Below are positions 38,301 to 47,439 of a DNA stretch of 64,000 bases, in pieces; position 1 is the stretch's first letter, and every line of letters begins with the position of its first letter. A model generated the notes under the pieces. That model was not told the DNA's origin. It was given only the letters and a program-made list of their open reading frames with translations, and did no database searches. The DNA is from Dimorphilus gyrociliatus (lineage: Eukaryota; Annelida; Polychaeta; Dinophilidae). The position numbers and the translations under genes are program-made. The stretch covers positions 1,098,156-1,162,155 of the forward strand of contig CAJFCJ010000013.1 of assembly GCA_904063045.1 (NCBI GenBank), written 5' to 3'.

Positions 38301-40012
38301 TTTAAAAAGAATGCAGAAGAAATGCTGAAAATCTTAACATATACAATCGAAATTTATACATCCGATTTGGAAAATGCCGACACTGATGCTCAAGCCTTTA
38401 TTGAACTACGAGGAGAACGCGGTGACAGTCATAGAAGAAAACTAAAAAAAGGAAAGAGGAAAACAGGTTTTATCAATTTAAATGAATATATATTTAAATA
38501 GTTATACCTTAAATAAAATGAAAACCGCAGAGGGAGCATTATTTCGTAGAGGCCGACGAGATGTATTTGACATTGACTGCGTAGACTTGTCCGAACTAAA
38601 ATCCGTTTTACTTGGCCACAATAATGGAGGTTCAGCAAATGGATGGCACGTGAATAAAGTAGTAGTTAGAGAGAGAATGGAGACGAAGAAGAAATTTACT
38701 TTCAATTGCGACAAGTTAGATATTATTTTTTTATTCTTTTCTTTTTTATTTACATTTAAAAAACATCTATTAAATATAAATCCAAATCCTAGATGGTTCG
38801 ACGAGAATCAAGAAGAAAAACTAATTGAACGGGTCCTAGAACTTACCGAAGCCGTTGATGACGATGGTCCAAATGGTTTGCTTCGCATATTTTCTTTTTG
38901 ATATATTTGCATAGATTTAATTATAAAAATATTTTCAGAGGATGATTGGAAATTAACACTAGTAACTAGTGACAAAGAAAAGGCTGACACTGATGCTCAA
39001 GTCACATTAACGGTGTTTGGAGAAAATGGTAATTCCGGTCCTCTGCCGATAGCTGAACCAGGACAAGGATTATTCCAAAAGGGAGCGAAAGATGAAGTAG
39101 ATGTGAGAAATTTACATTCTTTAAAGAAAATTTAAAAAGTTAATAAAAATAAATTTTTGTAACAATTTTTTTTTCTAGATCTTAGTTGACTATAATGAAG
39201 TAGGCAAACTAACCAAGGTCCGTTTAGAGCATGACAATAGTAAAGGTAACGAAGAAAGCTCTTGGCATGTTGAAAAAATATTAATGGAAAATCTGCTAAG
39301 TGGAGACGAATTAGAATTCAAAGTTGATAAATGGTTGTCAGCCACCGAAGAAGAAGGAAACATTATGATTGAATTGTCTGCAGAATGGCCAGATAAAGAT
39401 CCTCTGGAAGGTTTGATATCTTATAATCTTGTCATTTCTTTGCGTTATATTTTTCTTTTTTATACTTAGTTAAAAAGTATGAAATAGCAATAAAGTATGG
39501 AAAAGATTCAAAGTTAGATAAAGGTCAATTAGATATTACACTATTCGATTCCGAGAGTAATGATTCTGGGAAGAGACTCATATTTAAGAAAAAAGATGGA
39601 GAAAAACCAGATTTCAAAGAAGAGACGGTATTTACTTAAAATGAACTTATGGTCAAGGTAATATGCTTTTCATTCATTTCAGGAAGAAGAGTTTGTAATT
39701 GAGGCCGTAGGTTTGCAAGATATTCAAGCGATAACAGTAGGGTTACAGGGTGAGGATGATAAGGTCTTTATTGAAACAGTGTCTGTTAAGGATCCAGATG
39801 AAAAGATTGAGAGCTTCGAATGCAACGAGTAAGTCCATTTAATTCAAGTATAATGTAAATAAGAAAACTGTTTGTATAGGATGATCGAGTCAAAGGGTGA
39901 AAGAACCGAAAAAAAGTTGGAAAAGAAAAACGAAGATGACGATAAAAAGGAAGATGATAAGGAAGATGATAAGGAAAAGGATGGTGACGAAGGTGACAGC
40001 AAAGACAAATAA
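23315..40012 (+). CDS. Giant doublecortin / 22-PLAT-domain protein (LOXHD1-like repeats)
   Basis: I rebuilt 52 coding exons totalling 11,253 nt (3,750 residues), all in phase. Exon 1 (23315-24209) holds two doublecortin-like domains, about residues 25-125 and 170-255 (SIKTCFFYKDGDKNVAAIKL; KKIIIVRNGDPNLRRSMLL). Then come 22 PLAT domains in 11 pairs. Odd members start like GxWKVWVTT, even members like YxYxVxVYTG, with GERGDTG and IGHDxxGxGxGW cores. Starts lie near 24263, 25111, 27503, 28015, 29211, 29725, 30901, 31332, 31993, 32502, 33290, 33800, 34479, 34928, 35510, 35978, 36430, 37209, 37650, 38335, 38939 and 39470. A beta-trefoil-like block (26202-27213) lies between PLAT2 and PLAT3. Linkers are Pro/Glu- or Lys/Asp/Glu-rich, and the last exon ends in an acidic tail. 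No transmembrane segment or signal peptide is seen. Doublecortin domains bind microtubules; LOXHD1 PLAT domains act at hair-cell stereocilia. A ciliary or microtubule-membrane role is inference. Confidence 0.93.
26202..27213 (+). other. Beta-trefoil-like block inside the DCX-PLAT protein
   Basis: Exons 26202-26331, 26398-26501, 26579-26871 and 26939-27213 encode a stretch with no PLAT signature. It shows repeating short motifs of the type KFLRIREG, GYIALESLAQRGLFVGMTPD and RVNHDGSVDVLG, with alternating hydrophobics and turns as in fascin/FGF-type beta-trefoils. The assignment is by eye; a different beta fold remains possible. Confidence 0.45.
30092..30682 (-). CDS. Putative nested antisense gene, 196 codons with several LC8-binding-like motifs
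   Basis: An ATG-initiated ORF lies antisense in the 786-nt intron 30115-30900 of the DCX-PLAT gene, with its last 23 bases overlapping the preceding host exon. Most host introns are 50-100 nt, so this one is unusually large. The protein has no recognised domain. It carries about six short motifs resembling dynein light chain LC8 anchors: VVQEVD, AVQEDD, KSTQIE, QVQTTE, AIQTIE and AVQTDE. The C-terminus is basic (RLENFKSKLGRLTKKVSG). No poly(A) signal or splice evidence settles whether it is expressed. It could be a real nested gene or a long chance frame; the repeated VQT-type motifs favour a real protein. Confidence 0.55.
   Translation of the reverse strand: MSSVSGQCSESTTEEVNSSKIKGGAFSKVPLLSVNKGGKDCLHLPTRYFEGFPLARINPPVVQEVDKPSTRDAAVQEDDGRISPLVTNPKICFITKADKSTQIERSTINYKQVQTTEVQKVCTAIQTIESGEERKRNKGPVRFFSCNVAVQTDEKMTDYQPPKRLENFKSKLGRLTKKVSGVNIGGNHLLDSGGGS
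30115..30900 (+). other. Oversized intron of the DCX-PLAT gene
   Basis: 786 nt between donor GTAAGT and acceptor TTGCAG. It contains the antisense ORF described separately and its likely upstream region (30683-30900). Confidence 0.8.
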
Positions 40013-40106
40013 AGACTTACATATTATTTTCTACATTGTGAAACCTTTGCCATATAAATTATTTTTAGTAGTAATGTTATATTTTGTAAGCACAAATATA
40101 AAAGTA

Positions 40107-41332
40107 TTAATCAGAGCGTCCGCGAAAATCCACTGTTTTATATGGAAATATGAGATCATGATAGCCAATGCTCCAACAGTCTCCGTGCTTATGGGTGTCA
40201 CTAGTTTTATCATTGATTCTTACGACTTTGTCAGTTATGAATTCCATTCGAGATCTTGCTACGTGTCCAAATACTCCAGATATAAATGGATCAAACAGTC
40301 CATCAGTTTCAATATTTCTCAAACGAACATCTAAACACAATCCGTCTTCGCTTCTAACAGCCTCTGCTAAGATTGTACGAATAGGAGTTGTCTGACGAAT
40401 GAATAGCGTTGCCCCGACTATTGTAAATTGAAAACCAATTGACGCTTCAGTCAAGTAGGCATATTCTTCTGTTCCAATCCAATTCGCTACAACTTCTTCA
40501 TCGTTCAGACGTACCTTTGATCCGGTAACAGTTGTGTTACTAAAAGGTGTTTTGAGATTTAGCTCTGAGACACACTTCTTATCGGATACTGTAATGCTAA
40601 CGCTAAAAGCTGTTCGAGAGTCGTGATATATTTCAACTATATCCCAGGGAACTGCAGCTATCTCATAACAGACTTTTCGCTGTAAAGAACCAAGGCCTAT
40701 CGACTGAATTATATGGGTTGTTGAATCGGTATCATGATCTTCGTGATCGTTATCAACGATACTGATTTTAGTAGTGCAAGGTGAGACCATAAAAGCTCCT
40801 TTTGTCCCGTGACCGCCTCCCTCACCTTTTTCGTAGCATTTCAAATGAAGCTAAACAGAATAAAAGTGAATTTTAATTAATAAATACTATATAATTAACG
40901 TAAAATATTCCTACCGAAATTAATTCATCAACTTCGTGCTCTTTATCATCCAGAATAGTTACTCCATACACAGCTATGGGATTTGTTGACGTGATACGAA
41001 ATTTAGACTCTTCTTCTAGCTTGTAATCTTCCCCACAGGTAGCACTGCCTCCACTTTCAAAAATTTGACATTCGTACCAAGTATTCTCTGTCATAATACC
41101 ATTGGTAGGTCCAATTTCAACATGAACCTTCCCATACTGTTCTCTGACCTTCAAATTTGTTTGACGAAATCCAACGTGGAAGACAGCTATCAAAGTACAA
41201 AATTAGTTATAAAATATCCAATAATAACTTTTCTACATATAAAAAAATGTAAATAGTTTACAACAGTTTATAACACTTACCTTGGGCATAGGTGAAGGTG
41301 AGAAACACAAGCAAGATTTTCGTCCTCGTCAT
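40107..41332 (-). CDS. Secreted protein of uncertain family
   Basis: Three exons, 41332-41281, 41186-40915 and 40850-40107, sum to 355 residues. Exon 1 encodes MTRTKILLVFLTFTYAQ, a clear signal peptide. The mature part has cysteines spaced as in an extracellular protein, the phrase STNPIAVYGVTILDDKEHE, and a C-terminal segment with FDPFISGVFGHVARSRMEFI and HGDCWSIGYHDL. The last part recalls the C-terminal domain of inter-alpha-trypsin inhibitor heavy chains or a von Willebrand D-like module, and the first recalls IgGFc-binding N-terminal domains, but neither match is strong enough to name it. It is tail-to-tail with the DCX-PLAT gene, 94 bp apart. Confidence 0.8.
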
Positions 41333-41839
41333 TGCAGGGACAGCTACGAATACTCACCAAAAGTAAAATGTCGGAAAGTAATTATTTTCTACTCAACATA
41401 ATAAAAAATAATTCTGTATTCAAGAACTCAACGTTTTTTAAGATAGTCATGTACAATACAAGTATTCATATATTCATATTAAAATAAATACAAACGATGA
41501 ATAATCATCAAGTACAAGTAAAACTTTCTTTTCTAATTTAACAAACGAACTTATTACAAAAGGGGACGGAAAATTATAATTGTTCGAAAATAGAGCTCTT
41601 TCTAACATTATTATTGTTAAATTGTTCGTACAGTTTAGCAAAAGATAAAAACAAACAAAAAAATAAATAATCTTTTAATATTTCATAAATTTTCCTCAAA
41701 TAAGCTAGTTGTTAACTTTTAGTTTTAAGTAGACATTTTAATTACTATTTGCCATTAGAACTACTTTATTACTTTGATTATAATTTGCATAGAAAGCTGT
41801 ATACAGAGATAGAGACTAGACAATCTTTTTTCATAATTT
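41333..41839. other. Intergenic spacer
   Basis: About 500 bases between the secreted-protein start and the TMED stop, both on the minus strand. AT-rich; nothing recognised. Confidence 0.5.
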
Positions 41840-42650
41840 CTAAGTTTGCATTTTGATTACAGAACCTGTTTTTTTATCCAAAAAGAGACCACGAATTAAT
41901 AAAAGCGTTGTTAAAGATACAGATACCACGACGAAAAGATGAATGCTTGACCTGTTCAAAAAAAGAAACCACAATAGAATTATTCTTTCTCTAGAATATT
42001 CTGTTCTATTTAGAACTTACCAAAAATTTACTACTTCGAAGTTCTCTTCCTGCTGACTTCTATCCCTAGCTTCACCTATTTTAATATCACTTTGAATTTG
42101 TATACTCTTCTCCAAATTTTTTCTAATATCTTCAGTTATTTTTTTAAAATTCTTTTGACTAATTCCGAAAACGGATTCGTCTGTTTCGTCTTCACTTCCA
42201 GTCTTTTCTCGTTCAAAATCAAGTCTTTCTTCTGCTTCTTCAATGATTAATTGAAAAAAGACTTTTTTGGCGGAAAATTGGCTGAATGTATTATCGAAGC
42301 AAAATGAGTAAACGCCCTCGGCAGCTGCATGTAAATCATGCCTATTTCTTTGCTCTTGATAATCGGCTACTAAATCTTGACCTTCAGTATCTTGTGCGTT
42401 AAAAGAAATGTCGTGATTTCCTCCTTCGATAACCTAAAAGTGAATTTTTGATCAAATCAATCATTTGAAAATAATAAAGTCATACCTGATATTCCGCAGT
42501 GAACCTTTGACCAGTTTTAATTCGATGGTAAAAGCAATCACGTTTAACAGGCATAATTTCGAACGTCAGTTCATTTTCATAACATGATAATTTCCCTGAT
42601 AGTATACTTATACAAACAATAAACAAACTCTTCACTACATTTATACCCAT
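41840..42650 (-). CDS. p24 family cargo receptor, TMED1/TMED5-like
   Basis: Three exons, 42650-42486, 42433-42021 and 41951-41840, give 229 residues. The N-terminus MGINVVKSLFIVCISILSG is a signal peptide. A GOLD domain follows with the two conserved cysteines (KRDCFYHRIKTGQRFTAEYQ and GVYSFCFDNTFSQFSAKKVF). A coiled-coil stalk comes next, then a C-terminal transmembrane helix (IHLFVVVSVSLTTLLLIRG) and a short tail starting LFLDKK. p24 proteins cycle between ER and Golgi in COPI/COPII vesicles and select cargo such as GPI-anchored proteins. The FCFDNTFS block points to the gamma subfamily. The classical diphenylalanine is FL here. It is head-to-head with the MASTL-type gene. Confidence 0.93.
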
Positions 42651-43144
42651 TTTAAAAACTTTTTAGGCGAATCGGCCGGAGCGATATATAGAGCTGAGCG
42701 AAAGACAGAAATTAGTTTTGGCGCATGCGCTAAGGTCCAATTCCGATTGAAATCAAGCCAAGCATTTTAAGTAAATAGATCGTCGTACCTACTCTGATAA
42801 GAAGTATTAAAAGCTTTTTATAGATTATTTCTCGCAGTCCCTTCTTTATCAGTGGTTGTTTATAGCTGAAAGAAGACCATTTATGTAAAAAGAAAATAAA
42901 GCGCAAATTCAAAATCAAGTCATATTTACATACAAGTTTTATTAAAGTCAATAATTATGTCAACGATGGCTTAGTTTTGTTCCTAAACAAATAAGATTTC
43001 TTCTAAAGCAAAAAAACATATTATCATATTTTTACGATTCCTCTAGTATATCACACTCTCTTCAGAGTTTAGTATTAACGGAAGTAGTAAATTGAAAATA
43101 TCCATTTCCGGAAATTTCATTGACACTTTTGAAATGTTGTTAAA
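42651..43144. other. Divergent promoter region between TMED and MASTL genes
   Basis: About 490 bases between two start codons on opposite strands. It contains a perfect NRF-1-type palindrome near the TMED side. A shared bidirectional promoter is possible. Confidence 0.5.
42721..42730. promoter_or_regulatory. NRF-1-type palindrome GCGCATGCGC (TMED/MASTL)
   Basis: Perfect 10-base NRF-1 core, 71 bp upstream of the TMED start codon and about 415 bp upstream of the MASTL-type start. Confidence 0.55.
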
Positions 43145-45276
43145 ATGAATTCGCTAAAACAAGAGTATTCAAGCACCGATTTTGTGGATAAATACTGTGA
43201 AAATAAGCGACAAGATATGAACGATGTATGTGATCACGAATCAGATCGAAGGAAATCGGTTAATAGGAAGAGTTTGAATAAAAACGTAGGCTAAATTTTT
43301 AAAATATTTCTATTCAACTGAATTAATTAAATTTCTTTTTCACAAAAATTAGAATAAAGCACCCCAAATACAAGATTTTAATGTCATCAAACCCATAAGT
43401 AAAGGTGCTTTCGGGTAATTATGATAATTTCTAGTTATATTAATATTCTATCTCTTTTCAAAACTAATCAAAAACAGAAAAGTTTATTTGGGGTGCAGAA
43501 AAGATGGTGATGGAACGAAATATGCAATAAAAGTTATGAGAAAAGAGGACGTAATTAAAAAAAATATGATAAACCAAGGTATATTTTACAATTCACTTCC
43601 ATTAATTGCTTATTATGACTGTGTATCCTATATCTATGTATATATATATATATATATACATATATTGATTAGTTATTGCGGAAAGAAATGCCATGGCCGT
43701 GTCAAGAAATGTTTTTATTGTTCACCTATATTACACTCTGCAAAGCAATGATACCTTGTACTTTGTAAGTTTAAAATAGCATATTGTAAAAGTGTCAATT
43801 CCTACTAGCATGATTTATTCTTAGATTATGGAATATATGATAGGAGGAGATTTAAAATCATTGCTCACAGTTTTCGAATGTTTTCCAATGGGTATGGTAC
43901 AATTCTATGCAGCGGAAATAATAAGAGCCCTAGAATATTTACACTCGAAGCACATTGTACACAGGGACTTGAAACCGGACAACGTATTAATCTCGGCTAC
44001 AGGACATCTAAAATTAACTGATTTTGGATTATCAGAAGTTAGAGAGTACAATGATCTATCGGTTATAGATGTTATAAACACACCTGCCAGAAACCGTACA
44101 GTTCAACATTCAAGGTTCCTCAGAACACCTGGTCAGGTACTTTCTCTAACAATGCATCTTGCTTTTGATGAGACTCCTAAGCGTCATACATCGGCTTCTG
44201 TTACTCACGACTCACTTCGTAGACGTACAGTTCAGTCTCCCTTAAGAAAAAGGCACCTTTCACGAGTCTGTGCCTCACCAGCTTTATCTAGGTGTCAGAA
44301 AATTGATTCTTACCCACCACCTTCGTCTACGTCTTCATTATCTGACAGTTTAAACATAGCATACAGACGTTCAACCGTTTCATCCGTTAACGTGTCTGCT
44401 TTTTCTAAAGACTCTAGCACTGATCAATCGGAAGTGTTTACACGAGCATCCTGCAGCCTCTCCCCTGACAGATTTCATAAATGGTCTAAAGGAGACACTG
44501 GAGTGGATGTTTTCCCTATTATCGAGTTGGAAGAACTCGAATCTAATAGGGGAGACAAAACTAATCGCCGAGTAAGACATCATGTATCATCAAACGAATG
44601 TAGTGAAGATGATGATGATTTAAGCGGTATACCTTGTGACTTGGATTTATTGCCCGATTGTCTCGAAAGCGACCAAGATTCCGTTTGCGAGAAAATGGAA
44701 AACCTGAACATTTCACCTTCAGATATAAAGGCTGAAAATACATCAACAGAGAAGGGTGAAAATTCCCGTTTTAGAGTTATGGGTACACCCGACTATTTAG
44801 CCCCAGAATTACTTCTTGGTTCAAATCACGGTCCTGCTGTTGATTTTTGGGCTTTAGGAGTCTGCATTTATGAATTTATATTTGGTTTTCCACCTTTTAA
44901 TGATAGTACCGTGCACGATGTGTTTAATAATATATTAAGGAGGGACATAGCTTTTCCGGAGGATACCAATGAAAATGGTCTGGCATGTCAGAAAGTTATT
45001 GAAAGTCTATTATCGGTAGATCCTGAAAAAAGGCCTAATTCAAGTTCATTACGAAGTCATGCCTTTTTTTCGAATATAGATTTTGAGCACGTTCACGAAA
45101 TGATTGCCCCATTTATACCTCAGCCAGATGACGATACAGATACAAGCTATTTTGAACGTAAGTGAAAGAAAGTTTACTTTCGCTATTTCCTTAGTATTTT
45201 AAATCGCTTTTATAATCAATTTACAGCACGAAATAACCTAAGAAACATTGCCATGAATTCGGGATTAGATTTATAA
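43145..45276 (+). CDS. MASTL: Greatwall/MASTL serine-threonine kinase
   Basis: Six exons: 43145-43285, 43353-43414, 43478-43578, 43673-43764, 43825-45157 and 45227-45276, giving 592 residues. The AGC kinase domain shows KPISKGAFGKVYLG (glycine loop), YAIKVM (ATP lysine), HRDLKPDNVL (catalytic loop) and DFGLSEV (metal binding). An insert of about 230 residues, rich in Ser and Thr, separates DFG from the activation-segment end GTPDYLAPELLLG; such a split kinase domain defines Greatwall. The C-terminus IAPFIPQPDDDTDTSYFE then PRNN also matches the family. Greatwall phosphorylates ENSA/ARPP19 to inhibit PP2A-B55 at mitotic entry. The insert is clearly shorter than the roughly 500 residues of vertebrate MASTL. 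Confidence 0.95.
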
Positions 45277-47439
45277 GAAGACCTAGTAAAAACTTTTTCT
45301 GCAGATATATTAATCATGTTGCAACAGTATATTATAAATTTTTCGTTTGCTCGATAATTAGTGAAATAAAAGTAATTTGACCAAAACATACAATGTATAA
45401 AAGGAAAAATATGATTCTGGTAAGAATACTAATCGCTTAATACATTTTGTAGCTCTAATATCATATACATTTACTTATATATACATAAACACATTTATAT
45501 AACATATTCACGTATATATCAAATGATATGTAAAGAATTAGTAAATAATCTATTAAAAAAAGCTTTACTTTTATAAAGGCCTATTCTGTGGGTAATATTC
45601 ATATATTACTTGGCATAAATTTCTTTTTGCACTTCTTAAATCGACATAAAAAATATTCCCATATACATCTGAATAATCAAAGACAATATATAAAAATAAG
45701 GAAGTATATCTTACAGATTTAATGCAATCAGCTTTTCTTTTGATTTTTTTACTCAAAAACTAATTAAAAGTTAATTTTTCAGTTGATCAAAAGAATAATT
45801 AGGTATTTATTTTTTATTTCATTTTTATTTCTGCGTAGATACATGAAATATATTTCATTGCTAATATATTGAATTATCAGCATATTATTTTTATCTCTTA
45901 TCTGGTTCTCTTCCTTCTGTTTTAAAGTATATGATTTATATAGCCGTCGTGCATATTAGGAATTGTACTGTTATATTTTCATCATCTCCCCTCTTTGACT
46001 GTCAATTGCTGTTAACAGCAGTACGCTGAAAATTCACCAATAAATCTGTCTATTTAGACTGTAAAGATAGCCGAAAATGTAACCATTCTTAATTATATAT
46101 TAGTTGTCCCGTTGTGCAACGCTGTGAAAGTATATTGGAGGCGTTAGATTAGATATTAAACATTTGAGGTATAAATCTAATCTTGTTGATAGCTTTTCAC
46201 ATCCATTCGTCCTTGAATGATACGCTTTATTATTAATCCTCTAAACCCAAGTCGGATTTGTAAATTAATTTTTCCCTCCAATTAATTAATACTCTTAACA
46301 GATAATTTGCTAGCGAATTGTGAAATGGTTAGAATACCTTTCCCATGATTTGGTATACAAAAGAAATTGAAACCTTTCTTAAATAGTCTATATTTTAGCT
46401 GAAGTTAAGTTAAACCAGAGAATGAAAAAGATTATCATATGGAAAATAAGACTTATTACACTATAAAAGGAAAATGTTAATTTTTACGTTTTCGTCTATA
46501 TAACAAACATAACTTAAGTAATAAAATGGGACATGAAACAGTCTCATTCTTCTTCAGAAAATAAAATTATGTGACAGAAGAAAGCCCATTTACTATATTA
46601 CAAACTATATAATTTCTTTAGGCATAAATTGTACCCCAAAATTTGTATACTTATACATTTATTCATTACTATAAAATTAAATTGACTTTGAGCTTAAAAT
46701 TAATGATAAGATTGTAAAAAAAAAAGACAAAAAGAATGTAACATATAAAATACTTCTACTTTATTCTTTTTTGTTCCAAATACGTATATAGCATTGGCTT
46801 ATTTAATAAGAGAAGCTAATAATATTAAGCTGAACTTTAGATTTAATAATTAATTAACAAAATTAATTCTACTTTTTTTTTGATACAATTAAAGATTCTG
46901 TTTTTAGATAGACGTACAATTTGCTTTTGTTCCTCTTAAAAAGCTGTTTAGCGCTTGTGTTCATATTTATAAACAGTTTACATAAAAAAAAATGTATATA
47001 CAATTATACCTCAATAAAAATCATCAATTTGTATAAAAAATAAAAATTCCAGGGTTTTGGAGCAAAGATTTCCAAATCGTTCTTTTTTAGACTATAATAC
47101 AGCTCAAATCAATTAATTTGCCCTGAAACAGTGCTGGAAGAAGGTTTCCATAAAATTGAGCCAATTTATTACCTTCAAACGAACTTCGTAAAATGACTTT
47201 TGTCACTTTATTGATTAACCCAATTATTATAATCGATTAATTAACAAAATTAGGCATTTATAAAAGAATAAAGGCCTATATAAATTTAGATCATAATTCA
47301 CCGCTAGGTGCGTCCGGTGCGCTCACTTGTGCTCAGTATTTAGTACAGGCGGGTCGACATCTGACCATCGGGGGCGTCCATCTTGCTGAAGAAAATTGCC
47401 GGTTAACTGTTCAAGGAAGCTTTGTAGTAAGCAAAAGAC
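45277..47439. other. AT-rich intergenic region upstream of OSBP
   Basis: About 2.2 kb without a supportable exon chain. The last 150 bases (47290-47420) are markedly more GC-rich and probably form the OSBP promoter and 5'UTR. AATAAA-like signals after 45276 may end the MASTL transcript. Confidence 0.5.
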
